A DNA stretch of 39,742 nucleotides, taken from contig CAJUOE010000086.1 of assembly GCA_910587895.1 (NCBI GenBank), forward strand, positions 1 to 39,742, in the 5' to 3' direction. Below, piece after piece: positions 1 through 8,447 of the stretch. This DNA is from an uncultured Lachnospiraceae bacterium. GTDB lineage: Bacteria; Bacillota; Clostridia; Lachnospirales; Lachnospiraceae. The position numbers and the translations under genes are program-made. The notes under the pieces were generated by a model. That model saw nothing but the letters and a program-made list of their open reading frames with translations, was not told the origin of the DNA and did not search any database. Each line of letters starts with the position of its first letter. Within the stretch, counting starts at the first letter, position 1.

Positions 1-988
1 CGCTCATGTCCGTATCCGTCACCGCCCACGAATTTTCATCAATCAGGCACTTCATTTCAATCTGTTCCTGCTGACAGAGCGCAATCCGATGATTGATTAC
101 CGCATCCACCACCACATTTTCCGTATCTATTCCCACAACCGTCCGGTTCACCTGTTCATCCAGCACATTCTCGATATACGTTCTGGCATCCTCCGCCTTT
201 CCCTCAGACAAAAGCCCTGCTGCCGCCGTAAGATAATGGCGCATATCATGCCGAAGCGTCTGCATCTTTGCGTACTGCTCCCTCGCCTCGGCAATCCGCT
301 CTTCCTGCGCTGCCAGACTAATATCCGAAATCCGGTACTCTTCCCGGAGAGCGGCGTCGCGCTGCATTCTGTCAAGCAGCACATAAATCAGGATATTCAT
401 AACGGCAATCAGGATACTCACCGTCAAGTACTCCGGCATCTTATCATTTTCTATGGACATCGTAAAGAGCAGCCAGCCAATCAGATAGGTGATGAGGAAA
501 CAGGACAGCTGGATGCCCCACCGGAAACCGTTCAGTTCTCTCCAGCGGTGTTTTCTCATAAACACCATAAATTCGCACACAAGGAAAAAAGCAATCTTGC
601 TGAATAGCAGCACCGAAATCCGCGCCCTCCCGCCCGGTCTGATGATATCCGTCACAAACTCTCCCGACAGGGTACGGAACATATTCAGAATAATCAGATT
701 GATTGGAAGAATCGTAATCGCCGGAAAAATCGTGATCAAAATCTTCTCATAAAGCCTGCCGTCCAGAAACCAAAATACATAAATGCCGATTATTCCGGTC
801 AAAATAATATCAGCGCTATAATGTGTGTCTATCTCCACAGTGCCTATGATATTTTCCACAGACAGGACAAGGAGAAATCCCAGATATTTCAGCAGGCGAA
901 AACGTTTGCTTTTCAATTCCAAACACCGATTGCACAATCCCACAACCATAGTTGATTCCGCAAAAGAAGCAATCCATTCGACAACCAT
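1..988 (-). CDS. GHKL (LytS/AgrC-type) sensor histidine kinase, 3' end cut by window
   Basis: I translated this frame by hand; it is open from an ATG at 988 to the window edge (329 codons seen). The N-terminal half has about six hydrophobic segments (roughly residues 34-50, 59-75, 82-101, 123-144, 158-176 and 187-205), then a coiled-coil-like stretch (210-243) and the H-box LRHDMRHYL with phospho-acceptor candidate His247. This is the layout of AgrC/LytS-type peptide or envelope sensors. The real N-box and ATP lid lie beyond base 1. The start sits 1 base after the stop of the response regulator gene (TGATATG), so the pair is translationally coupled. The signal cannot be deduced. Confidence is high for family, none for ligand. 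Confidence 0.9.
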   Translation of the reverse strand, partial: MVVEWIASFAESTMVVGLCNRCLELKSKRFRLLKYLGFLLVLSVENIIGTVEIDTHYSADIILTGIIGIYVFWFLDGRLYEKILITIFPAITILPINLIILNMFRTLSGEFVTDIIRPGGRARISVLLFSKIAFFLVCEFMVFMRKHRWRELNGFRWGIQLSCFLITYLIGWLLFTMSIENDKMPEYLTVSILIAVMNILIYVLLDRMQRDAALREEYRISDISLAAQEERIAEAREQYAKMQTLRHDMRHYLTAAAGLLSEGKAEDARTYIENVLDEQVNRTVVGIDTENVVVDAVINHRIALCQQEQIEMKCLIDENSWAVTDTDMS

Positions 989-989
989 A

Positions 990-1697
990 TCATAATTCGC
1001 TCCGCAAATAATTTTTGAATGCAGCCTTGACTTCCTCCGCCCTGTGGCGGCTTAACAATATTTTTGTCCCGTCATCTAAAATACACTGCCCCTTTTCAAT
1101 CGCATAGATATATTTACAATTTACCAGATAGCTTTTGTGGGTGCGTATAAATGCAAAAGGCGCAAGCTCCTTCTCCAGCTTCAAAAGACTTCCGTAACAC
1201 TCCACCTCTCTGCCGTCTTCCACGCGGACATGAAGCCAGTGCCCGTAAATTTCAATATAAGTAATGCTTCCCACATCCAGAAAAACCGTTCCCTCTCTCG
1301 TCCGAAAAGCAAATTTCTGCCCTGCTCTCCGTTTACACACAGTGCTGTGCAGCTCCTTTAAAACCTCAGGAAGTTCCTCTGTCAAATGAGACTTCCTGAT
1401 AAAGCGGAAAGGCTGAAAACGAATCGAGGAATACACGAGTTCATCGTGCATGGTTACAAAGATAATAAACACCTTTCCCTTCCTGTTCATCTGTTCGGCA
1501 ATGTCAAAACCGTTCACCTGCGGCATGTCAATATCCAGAAATACGGCGTCATATTCCGCTTCATCAGAACAAAATGCTGCCCCGTCCTGATATGCAGAAA
1601 TATCCGGCTCCTCCCCGTACACGGCAAACCCGTCCTCCACCAGCGTCCGCATTTTCTCCGTAAAATCTGCGTCATCGTCACAAATAGCTATCCGCAT
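990..1697 (-). CDS. LytTR-family response regulator
   Basis: This 235-residue protein has a receiver domain (residues 1-120; acidic pocket near D7-D9, phospho-acceptor Asp55 in FLDIDMP) followed by a LytTR DNA-binding domain (about 130-235, with FIRTHKSYLVN typical of the family). It is the partner of the downstream kinase. I chose the ATG at 1697 because the receiver domain begins there (MRIAICDDD). A longer frame to 1820 adds 41 residues of low-complexity sequence that reads antisense-like through the aminotransferase gene. The start overlaps the 3' end of the PatB gene by 10 bases, which suggests co-transcription with the sulfur genes. LytTR regulators bind direct repeats; none was identified here. 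Confidence 0.93.
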   Translation of the reverse strand: MRIAICDDDADFTEKMRTLVEDGFAVYGEEPDISAYQDGAAFCSDEAEYDAVFLDIDMPQVNGFDIAEQMNRKGKVFIIFVTMHDELVYSSIRFQPFRFIRKSHLTEELPEVLKELHSTVCKRRAGQKFAFRTREGTVFLDVGSITYIEIYGHWLHVRVEDGREVECYGSLLKLEKELAPFAFIRTHKSYLVNCKYIYAIEKGQCILDDGTKILLSRHRAEEVKAAFKNYLRSEL

Positions 1698-2878
1698 GTT
1701 CCCTGAAACGCCTCCTTCAATCTCTCCATTGCCTCTTCCAGTATGCTTCTCGGGCACGCCACATTGATTCTCTGAAACCCTCTGCCGCTCTCCCCGAACA
1801 TCGCGCCGCCGTCCAGCCACAACTTTGCCTTATGCACGATTCTATCCGCTATTTCCGCATCCGACAAGCCTGTCCCCGAAAAATCCAGCCAAAGCAGATA
1901 AGTTCCCTCATGCGCTGTCATCGTCACGCCGGGCAGGTTTTCCGCCACATATTCCTTCACAAAGGCAATATTGCCGCGGACATACGCAAGCATTGCCAGA
2001 TACCACTCCTCGCCCTTGCTGTAAGCCGTCTCGCAGGCAATCAGCCCCATCACCCCAAGCTGGCTGATGCCCGCCGCGTCAAGCTGTTTTCGGAAGCGTT
2101 TCCGCAAGTCCCGGTCGGGGATAAAAATATTCGATAACACCATCGTTGCCAGATTAAAGGTCTTGCTGGGGGAAGTGCATATGATACAATGCGCTTCGTA
2201 CTCCTTTTTCAACCCCGCAAATACCTGATGCTTTCCCTCAAACACAAAATCCTCATGAATTTCATCGCTTACCACAATCACATCATGCTTCACGCAGATA
2301 TCGCCCAGTCGGGTCAGCTCTTCCTTTGTCCACACCCGCCCTACGGGATTGTGGGGATTGCAGAGAAGGAACAGTTTTACCCCGTTTTGGATAATCTTCT
2401 GCTCAAAATCTTCAAAATCCATATGATAGCGGTTATCCTCCCCCCGATAAAGCGTGTTGCTCACCACGCGCCGCCTGTTATCCTCTATCACTTCCGTGAA
2501 AGGATAATATACCGGAAGCTGAATCAGCACCGCATCCCCCGGCTCCGTGTACGCCTTTACCGCCATGGCAAGCGCCGTCACCACGCCCGGCGTTTTCACA
2601 AGCCACTCCTCCCGCGGCTGCCAGCCGTGCCGCCTTACCATCCAGTCGCGCACGATCTCAAAATAGGGTGTCTTCACCTCGCTGTAACCGAAAATACCTT
2701 CCCTCACCCGTTCGGCAAGCGCATCCTCTATGTAAGATGACGTTTTAAAGTCCATGTCCGCCACCCACAACGGCAGGATATCCTCCGACATCCCCCGCTC
2801 CGCCGCGAAATCATATTTTAACGACCGGGTATTTCTTCTCTCTATCACGCTGTCAAAATCTAAATTTCTCTCCGCCAT
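1688..2878 (-). CDS. patB: MalY/PatB-family PLP-dependent C-S lyase / aminotransferase
   Basis: This is a 396-residue fold-type I PLP enzyme. Visible signatures are LPLWVADMDF (36-44), CNPHNPVGR (173-181), SDEIH (204-208) and the PLP lysine Lys239 in SPSKTFN. The family (B. subtilis PatB, E. coli MalY) cleaves cystathionine or cysteine S-conjugates to thiol, pyruvate and ammonia in the cytoplasm. The ATG at 2878 follows AAAGGA with about 7 bases spacing; an upstream in-frame start at 2917 lacks family sequence. It sits 130 bases downstream of the trans-sulfuration gene, so the two probably convert homoserine esters and cysteine to homocysteine. Its 3' end overlaps the response regulator gene. 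Confidence 0.92.
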   Translation of the reverse strand: MAERNLDFDSVIERRNTRSLKYDFAAERGMSEDILPLWVADMDFKTSSYIEDALAERVREGIFGYSEVKTPYFEIVRDWMVRRHGWQPREEWLVKTPGVVTALAMAVKAYTEPGDAVLIQLPVYYPFTEVIEDNRRRVVSNTLYRGEDNRYHMDFEDFEQKIIQNGVKLFLLCNPHNPVGRVWTKEELTRLGDICVKHDVIVVSDEIHEDFVFEGKHQVFAGLKKEYEAHCIICTSPSKTFNLATMVLSNIFIPDRDLRKRFRKQLDAAGISQLGVMGLIACETAYSKGEEWYLAMLAYVRGNIAFVKEYVAENLPGVTMTAHEGTYLLWLDFSGTGLSDAEIADRIVHKAKLWLDGGAMFGESGRGFQRINVACPRSILEEAMERLKEAFQGTCG

Positions 2879-3007
2879 CTTTCGTTCCTTTCTACGTCTA
2901 TAAGTTTCTCTCCCCAATCTTTCTTACTCTTCTCCGTTTTTACGCTTTGTTCTGTTCCCTCTCCCGATAGGCTTTGCCAGGCTCTTTCCTCCGGTTTTCA
3001 GGGCTGC

Positions 3008-4168
3008 TCAATGCTTCATTTCCTTTTTGATATCTTCAAAAACCCTCTCCAGCTCGTCCAGCAGATCCTTCACATCCTCGATTCCCACCGACATGCGCAG
3101 CGTGCTCTCCGTAATCCCGTTCTTCTCCCGAAGCTCCTTCGGCACATCGGCATGGGTCTGGGTCGTCGGATAAGTAATCAGCGTTTCCACCCCGCCAAGA
3201 CTCTCCGCATATTGAATCAGCTTCACCTTTTCCAGAATGGCAAGCGCAAACTCCCTGCTCTCCACCCGGAAAGTCAGCATCGCGCCGAAACCTCTCGCCT
3301 GCCGTTTCATCACCTCATACCCCGGATGTTCCGCAAGCCCCGGATAAATCACATCCGTGACCATTTTCTGTCCCTTCAGCCACTCCGCAATCGCCATCGC
3401 ATTTTCCTGCGCTCTCTCCATGCGGACGCCCAGCGTCTTGATTCCTCGGAGAATAAGCCAGCTGTCGAAAGGCGACAGAACAGCCCCTGTCGTTTTATAT
3501 AAAAAGCGCAGCCTCTCGCTGAGTTCTTTCCTGTTTGTCACAAGAAAACCCGCCAGCGCGTCGTTATGCCCGCCCAGAAACTTCGTGCCGCTGTGGATCA
3601 CAAGGTTCGCCCCCAGCTCGAGGGGATTCTGGAAATAAGGTGACAAAAACGTATTGTCCACAAGTAAAAGCAGTCCATGTCGTTTCGCAATCTCCGCCGT
3701 CTTTGCAATGTCCGTCACATGCATCATCGGATTGGTTGGCGTCTCTATGTAAATCGCTTTCGTGTTTTCCCTGATATGTCCCTCTATCTCTTCACAGCAG
3801 CAGTCGATGCTCGTAAAGGAAATACCGTTCTTCTTTGAAATCTGCTCAAACAGGCGCACGCTCCCGCCGTACAAATCCGCATCCACGATCAGATGATCGC
3901 CCGGAGAAAACAGCTCCATCATTAAAGTAATTGCCGCCATTCCGGAAGAAAGCGCCAGCGCGTCAATCCCGTTTTCTAACGACGCCACCACCTTTTCCAA
4001 CTGCTCCCTCGTGGGATTCTGCACCCGGCTGTAATCATAGCCCGTACTCTGCCCCACTCCCGGATGCGCGAAGGTCGCCGTCTGGTAGATAGGAAAGCTG
4101 ATCGCCCCATAGTGGTTTGACCCCTCTTCCTCCAGATGAATGCATCTCGTTCCGATTTCTTTTGCCAT
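3008..4168 (-). CDS. Trans-sulfuration PLP enzyme (cystathionine gamma-synthase / gamma-lyase class)
   Basis: This 386-residue protein is close to the usual length of the Cys/Met metabolism PLP family. Motifs include YQTATF (28-33), YDYSRVQNPTR (44-54), SSGMAAI (74-80), DNTFLSPY (171-178) and the PLP lysine Lys196 in SGTKFLGGH. It replaces or eliminates the gamma substituent of homoserine derivatives. Sequence alone does not separate cystathionine gamma-synthase, gamma-lyase and O-acetylhomoserine sulfhydrylase; the neighbouring PatB-type lyase favours a synthase role. The ATG at 4168 has a strong SD (GGAGGAAAAGGCG). A sigma-A-type promoter lies only about 35-60 bases upstream, leaving a leader too short for an S-box or T-box. 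Confidence 0.9.
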   Translation of the reverse strand: MAKEIGTRCIHLEEEGSNHYGAISFPIYQTATFAHPGVGQSTGYDYSRVQNPTREQLEKVVASLENGIDALALSSGMAAITLMMELFSPGDHLIVDADLYGGSVRLFEQISKKNGISFTSIDCCCEEIEGHIRENTKAIYIETPTNPMMHVTDIAKTAEIAKRHGLLLLVDNTFLSPYFQNPLELGANLVIHSGTKFLGGHNDALAGFLVTNRKELSERLRFLYKTTGAVLSPFDSWLILRGIKTLGVRMERAQENAMAIAEWLKGQKMVTDVIYPGLAEHPGYEVMKRQARGFGAMLTFRVESREFALAILEKVKLIQYAESLGGVETLITYPTTQTHADVPKELREKNGITESTLRMSVGIEDVKDLLDELERVFEDIKKEMKH

Positions 4169-4202
4169 CGCCTTTTCCTCCGTCTTCTCTTTTACTTGAA
4201 TC

Positions 4203-4231
4203 AGTATAACAGAAAAAAGCGGAACAGGCAA
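4203..4231 (-). promoter_or_regulatory. Sigma-A promoter of the trans-sulfuration/patB operon
   Basis: On the minus strand, TTGCCT (4231-4226) and TATACT (4208-4203) are separated by exactly 17 bases. The predicted start of transcription is near 4196, about 28 bases before the ATG at 4168. It probably drives the trans-sulfuration gene, patB and possibly the response regulator and kinase. Confidence 0.75.
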
Positions 4232-4519
4232 TACATACTTTTCCTATCAACTATATATACATTTGTTTCCCACAAAATACCAAAGCATAAAAAAAGCCAG
4301 ACTGCCTTTGGTTGCGAAAATGCAAACCATAGTTGGTAGCACGCAACCGCAACCCGCTGTCACTGCGCCGCCGGTAGAAGAAAAACCGTCTGTGAGGGAC
4401 AATTTCCCGGCAAACGGCTTCCTTTGGGCAGTGCTTGGCACAGCGCTTGTGCTTATGTTATATTTTGCAACAAATATATTTTAAATTTTTCCTGTCGGAT
4501 GATACTATCCCTCCCCGGC
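4232..4519. other. Intergenic stretch between ATPase and sulfur operon
   Basis: No gene with firm support was found here. A plus-strand frame (4320-4484, 54 codons) would give a Pro-rich peptide with one C-terminal hydrophobic segment (FLWAVLGTALVLMLYFAT). It has no recognisable SD, and its only upstream extension uses TTG. No riboswitch-like fold or terminator was recognised in either direction. Confidence 0.5.
4320..4484 (+). CDS. Possible small single-pass membrane protein (doubtful)
   Basis: This 54-codon frame lies divergent to the sulfur operon. The product would start MQTIVGSTQPQPAV, pass through a proline/glutamate-rich linker and end with a 20-residue hydrophobic helix close to the C-terminus. 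No SD precedes the ATG at 4320, and no promoter stands out. The balanced hydrophobic tail is the only reason to list it; it resembles no family I know. Confidence 0.2.
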   Translation: MQTIVGSTQPQPAVTAPPVEEKPSVRDNFPANGFLWAVLGTALVLMLYFATNIF

Positions 4520-5854
4520 TCACCGCTGCTCCAGCGCCAATCCTATCAGTCGGTCCGTCTGGTCAGCCATAAACAGCGGAATGTTCAACACATCGCCATC
4601 CAGCTTCAAATTATCCAGAGAGAACCGCACCCGGAGCCTGACCTGATCTGGAAACAGCTCCTTGAATTTTTTCAGGCTCTTGCTGGTCGTGTTGACATCC
4701 GATTTAACTTCAATAGGAAAAATATCATTCTTCCGCTGAATCAGAAAATCCACCTCATAGGGAGGATTGTTCCTGCTCCAGTACCGAGGGATCACTTCAA
4801 ACTGTGTGAGCAAGGTCTGCAATACAAAGTTCTCAGTCAGTGCGCCTTTAAACTCCGTGAACAAGCGGTTTCCCTCTCCGAAAGCGGTGGGCGCCAGTTG
4901 TGCCAGACGACGGAGCAGTCCCACATCCGCCAGATAAATTTTAAATGCGGACATGTCATCATAAGCTGCCACCGGCAGACCGGGCGCAGTACTGCGGTAA
5001 ATCTTATGCACCAGCCTCGCATCCACCAGCCACTGTAGAGCATCCTCGTATTCACGAGCCCTTGCACCTTCCTTGACAACTTTATAGAGAAACTTTTTAT
5101 TCTCCCTTGCAAGCTGGGACGGCACGGACTTCCAGATTATAGATATCTTCGGAAACTCACTGATGTCTGGGTGCTTGGCAAAGTCACGCTCATAAGCGCT
5201 GATAATCCCGGACAAGGCTTCCTGCATGGCGGAGACATCCCGTGCCTGGGTCCACATGAGCACCGGTTCGGGCATACCGCCAGTAACATAATACATCTTC
5301 AATTTCTCACAGAGCGGATTGAAAAAGGCATCTGGAATCGGCTCAATGGTGTCTACACTTTCCAGATAACCAGCAAGGTTTTCATCTCCATTGGCAAGCA
5401 AAAATTCTGTGAAGGTCATTGGGTCAATCTGCATAAAATTGACCTTTCCCACAGGAAATGAGGACGGTTTCGACAGCGCAATCCCCAGCAGCGAACCGGC
5501 ACAGGCAATGTGATACTGCGGCGCATTCTCGCAAAAATACTTCATGGAATTGATCACCTTGGGGCAGTCCTGCACTTCGTCGAAGATAATGAGCGTCTTT
5601 TCCGGCACAATCTTCTGCCCGCTGATAAGCATCAGGTTCTGCAAAATACGGTCTGCATCCTTGGTCGTCTCAAAAAACTGCCTATATTCTTCGTTTTCAT
5701 CAAAATTAAAGTAGGCTGTATTTTCATAATAACGCCTGCCAAATTCCTTGAGTACCCAAGTCTTACCTACCTGCCTTACCCCCTTTAAGATCAAGGGTTT
5801 GCGGTAGGGCGACTCCTTCCAATCCACTAGTTTTTTCAAAACAAATCGTTCCAT
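4520..5854 (-). CDS. AAA-family ATPase with C-terminal DUF4143 / PD-(D/E)XK-like domain
   Basis: This 444-residue protein is the normal length for the AAA_14-DUF4143 family. Walker A is GVRQVGKT (25-32) and Walker B is LIIFDEVQD (87-95, Asp91-Glu92). The C-terminal part carries a nuclease-like signature: Asp369 in YEVDFLI, then Glu382-x-Lys384 in PIEVKS. These proteins occur in many copies in anaerobes, and their cellular role is poorly known; toxin-like, mobile or defence roles have been suggested. The gene stands alone, with no partner on either side. The SD is weak. Two TGTGA-type palindromes and repeats of TAAAAGTGTGA lie 32-80 bases upstream and may control it. Confidence 0.88.
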   Translation of the reverse strand: MERFVLKKLVDWKESPYRKPLILKGVRQVGKTWVLKEFGRRYYENTAYFNFDENEEYRQFFETTKDADRILQNLMLISGQKIVPEKTLIIFDEVQDCPKVINSMKYFCENAPQYHIACAGSLLGIALSKPSSFPVGKVNFMQIDPMTFTEFLLANGDENLAGYLESVDTIEPIPDAFFNPLCEKLKMYYVTGGMPEPVLMWTQARDVSAMQEALSGIISAYERDFAKHPDISEFPKISIIWKSVPSQLARENKKFLYKVVKEGARAREYEDALQWLVDARLVHKIYRSTAPGLPVAAYDDMSAFKIYLADVGLLRRLAQLAPTAFGEGNRLFTEFKGALTENFVLQTLLTQFEVIPRYWSRNNPPYEVDFLIQRKNDIFPIEVKSDVNTTSKSLKKFKELFPDQVRLRVRFSLDNLKLDGDVLNIPLFMADQTDRLIGLALEQR

Positions 5855-5885
5855 ATTCGCATTCTCACACTTTTATTGTTATTTA

Positions 5886-5901
5886 TGTGAATTTAATCAC
5901 A
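5886..5901. promoter_or_regulatory. CRP/FNR-like palindrome upstream of DUF4143 ATPase
   Basis: TGTGAATTTAATCACA is a perfect TGTGA-N6-TCACA dyad, 32 bases before the ATPase start codon. A second, 15-bp dyad lies 34 bases further upstream. The match to the CRP/FNR half-site pattern is seen directly; the identity of any bound regulator is unknown. The AT-rich context raises the chance of coincidence. Confidence 0.4.
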
Positions 5902-5919
5902 CTTTTATACTGATTTTTG

Positions 5920-5934
5920 TGTGTATTAATCACA
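5920..5934. promoter_or_regulatory. Second TGTG...CACA dyad upstream of DUF4143 ATPase
   Basis: TGTGTATTAATCACA, read on the plus strand, shares the half-sites of the 5886-5901 palindrome but has a shorter centre. The starts are 34 bases apart, close to three helical turns, as expected for cooperative binding of a dimeric repressor or activator. Confidence 0.3.
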
Positions 5935-6002
5935 TTTTTATTATATGCAAGACGTACGAATATTACAACCCCTATCACAAAATATTTCACGGCAAACCCT
6001 CC

Positions 6003-7457
6003 TCACCCCGCAAACGCGCAGTAAGGACCCACCGTAATATCCGTCACCACATTGTCCTCCGCGGAAAACCAGATGCTGATATTGCCGAAGCCCTCTCCGG
6101 TAATGAGGCAGTTCTCCACCTCCGTGTAGGAGGACGCATAAAACCCATAAGCCTGCAATTTCTCCCATGCACTATCCACACGCATTCCCGGATAGATGCC
6201 GAAGATCGTCACATCCTCAAACCTTTCCCCTTTGTAGCCGATATGTCCCGCATTCAACGCTTCAAAGGAAAACAACTCTTTTCCATCCTTCGAGCCCACC
6301 GTCCACTCCTCGAAAGCCGGATCCGGCTGTTCCATCACAACCCCGTATTTTTCCGAAAGCAACGTCTGCGCCGCATCCAGAAAATACTCCTCCTTGAGAA
6401 TGAACAGCCCCAAATCAGATGCCGTATCCGTCCGCTCCTTGCCCGCTTCCGCCGCTAGCATCCTCAGATAAGCAGGTGTGAAATCTGCGAAAGATTCATG
6501 TTTCATCGGATAATACACAAGAGGAATTTCCTGCGCGCCCTCCATAAATCCGCCCAGCCATTCGTCTACATCCGCCTGATTAAATTGGAATCCCTCATAA
6601 TCAGAATCATAATCTGAATATTCTTCTCCTGCCTTTACCATTTCGTACACGGTTCCATCCCCGTCCACATCCCGTTCTGTCGGAAAATCCCATTCTTCTC
6701 CAATGTCATCCCACGCTCTCAGAGAGCCGATTTCCACATAGGAGTTTTCCTCCGGCTCAAATTGGTAAAACGTACAGGGCCAGAACTCCGCAGGCGGCAC
6801 CTGATTATGGGACCATCCCGCCTTGATGACACCGTTATCGTAATAGGTAAGCAAAGGATACGCACAAAATTCATTCTTCAATTCACCGCTAACCGGGTTA
6901 TAATCATACACCACCTCAAGACTGCCTGCCGTAGTTGTCGTCGTCCATCTGACCAGCAGCTCCTCCCTGCCGTCCTGATCGACATCCGCCACCGCAAAGC
7001 AGTTCTCTGCCATCTCTCCCGCGTCAAGCGTATCTTTCCCCCAGACCCCGACTCCCAGTTCCATGTCGGGAAGCTGATACACCGCCATGACCTGTGACAG
7101 TATGCCGCCATAGTAATGCCTGATTTTCGCCTGACAGAGTTTCTCTGGCATCTCGGTGGGAGCTGCGTTTTCCCCAGTCTCCGAATTCGCATTCCCATCC
7201 TGTCCGCTGGCAGCCGCAGACTCTACATCCTCCGCCGATACATCCGCCTCCTCTCCCGACGTATCCCCCGGCGTCTCCGTCATTGCCGATTGTTCCGTTT
7301 CTGTCTCTTCCTCTGCCCTTTCCGCCTGTCCTGTCTTTGCAGTCTGCACGCTTTGCCCAGCGCCATTCCCCGCACCGCAGGCTGCGAAAAGCGCCGTCAC
7401 TGCACAAAGGAAAGTTCCTGCCATTATCCTTCTGTTTCTCTGCCTCTTCCTTTTCAT
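6003..7457 (-). CDS. Secreted lipoprotein of unknown function with DxDxDG motifs
   Basis: The 484-residue product has a basic N-terminus, a hydrophobic stretch (12-26) and a lipobox-like LFAAC with Cys27, so it is probably lipid-anchored outside the cell. A Glu/Thr/Ser-rich linker follows to about residue 105. The rest contains two calcium-loop-like motifs, DVDQDGREELL (from 159) and DVDGDGTVYEM (from 264), similar to the integrin/FG-GAP-like repeats of many Lachnospiraceae lipoproteins. I do not recognise a catalytic domain. The gene is flanked by unrelated single genes. A GGGG-containing SD lies about 12 bases before the ATG, which is longer than usual. Confidence 0.75.
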   Translation of the reverse strand: MKRKRQRNRRIMAGTFLCAVTALFAACGAGNGAGQSVQTAKTGQAERAEEETETEQSAMTETPGDTSGEEADVSAEDVESAAASGQDGNANSETGENAAPTEMPEKLCQAKIRHYYGGILSQVMAVYQLPDMELGVGVWGKDTLDAGEMAENCFAVADVDQDGREELLVRWTTTTTAGSLEVVYDYNPVSGELKNEFCAYPLLTYYDNGVIKAGWSHNQVPPAEFWPCTFYQFEPEENSYVEIGSLRAWDDIGEEWDFPTERDVDGDGTVYEMVKAGEEYSDYDSDYEGFQFNQADVDEWLGGFMEGAQEIPLVYYPMKHESFADFTPAYLRMLAAEAGKERTDTASDLGLFILKEEYFLDAAQTLLSEKYGVVMEQPDPAFEEWTVGSKDGKELFSFEALNAGHIGYKGERFEDVTIFGIYPGMRVDSAWEKLQAYGFYASSYTEVENCLITGEGFGNISIWFSAEDNVVTDITVGPYCAFAG

Positions 7458-7538
7458 AGTGATATATCCCCGTCTCTTTCACTCATTCTCCTGTTTTAAC
7501 TATCCACAGGCATTTCCTCATTTTTCCTCCATGCCGGA

Positions 7539-7648
7539 GCCTTTTTGCGAAGGCACGCGTCGAGAATTTCAAATTCTCGTCTGCGGTTCCGAGTTTGTGA
7601 CTCCGGCGCAAACTCGCGGCTGAATAAATTGCTCTTCAGAGAATTTAT
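7539..7648. repeat. Array of four hairpins, overlapping the 3' end of the GNAT gene
   Basis: Four perfect inverted repeats follow each other: GCCTT/AAGGC (7539-7554), CGAGAATTTCAAATTCTCG (7561-7579), CGAGTTTG/CAAACTCG (7590-7616) and ATAAATT/AATTTAT (7624-7648). The order and half-sequences (GAGAAT..ATTCTC, then GAGTT..AACTC) recur in the array at 34565-34720 with different but still paired bases. This suggests a family of structured repeats rather than chance palindromes. Part of it is translated as the C-terminus of the acetyltransferase. Confidence 0.65.
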
Positions 7649-8411
7649 GGTTCAGCTCCTCCACCACGCTTTCCGGCTTCACCGTCATCTCCACCCACGC
7701 GGGAATAAATCCGCTCTTCACCGCATTCCGCACCGAGCGGATATTGGACCACGCCGAACAGTAAAAGGGAACCCTGCCCCTCTCCAGAATTTTCATGGCA
7801 AGGCCGCTTGTCAGCGCAGACGCGACACCCTGCCTCCTGTACGCCGGCAGCACGTCCACCCCGATCTGCCACATGGCTTCGCAGTCTGCGGAACACCCCG
7901 CCAGCCCCACAAGCTTTTCACCGTCATAGGCGCCGATCCCCAGAACATCCAGTTCCTTCCTGTCCTCGCAGAGCGCATTCCCCCATTCCGGCTGATATAA
8001 GTTTCGAAAATCAGCCTGTTCCAGCATCCGCAGCTCATAGCCGCACGGCAGGGCACGCAGCTTTTCCACGTCGGGAAGATAATACTCCGCCATAAAGCAC
8101 ACTTTCTGTCCCAGAGGCTGCATTCTCTCATTCAGCCAATGGAGATTTGGTGTCTCAAAACAGTGATAAAATTCAAATTTTTCGAGGTATTCCCCCACAA
8201 TTTCCCTGTATTCATCCCGCACAGACGCCACAATGTTATTTCCGTAGGACACCAGATTGCAGGCAATCGGCTCCTTATAGTATTTCCGCGCCTTCGGACC
8301 CACGCCGGATTTTACAATGACCGGACCTTCGCATAAAAAGTCCTCCGCATTGCAGTTAATGTCCAGAGCGGACTGTTCCATTGCAATTTGGAGGATTTCT
8401 TTGTTTGTCAT
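7569..8411 (-). CDS. GNAT-family N-acetyltransferase
   Basis: This 280-residue protein has its acetyl-CoA binding motif at VLPAYRRQGVASAL (187-200), followed by the usual NIRSVRNAVKSGF helix-strand (223-235). It would transfer an acetyl group from acetyl-CoA to an unknown amine. The N-terminal half (1-120) is a variable substrate domain without a family I can name. The ATG at 8411 has the SD GGGGAACTAAG, and a consensus promoter lies directly upstream, so it is a single-gene unit. The last ~19 residues are read from an inverted-repeat array, which implies that the original stop was displaced by that repeat. Confidence 0.85.
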   Translation of the reverse strand: MTNKEILQIAMEQSALDINCNAEDFLCEGPVIVKSGVGPKARKYYKEPIACNLVSYGNNIVASVRDEYREIVGEYLEKFEFYHCFETPNLHWLNERMQPLGQKVCFMAEYYLPDVEKLRALPCGYELRMLEQADFRNLYQPEWGNALCEDRKELDVLGIGAYDGEKLVGLAGCSADCEAMWQIGVDVLPAYRRQGVASALTSGLAMKILERGRVPFYCSAWSNIRSVRNAVKSGFIPAWVEMTVKPESVVEELNHKFSEEQFIQPRVCAGVTNSEPQTRI

Positions 8412-8447
8412 CTTAGTTCCCCGCTTTCATACCGATTCTTATACCAA

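Noticed and set aside
1698..1820. N-terminal extension of the response regulator
   Set aside because: These 41 codons lie within the PatB gene and precede the normal start of a receiver domain.
4169..4519. Possible S-box (SAM) or T-box leader before the trans-sulfuration gene
   Set aside because: The promoter at 4203-4231 leaves a leader of about 28 bases, and no S-box or T-box core sequence was seen.
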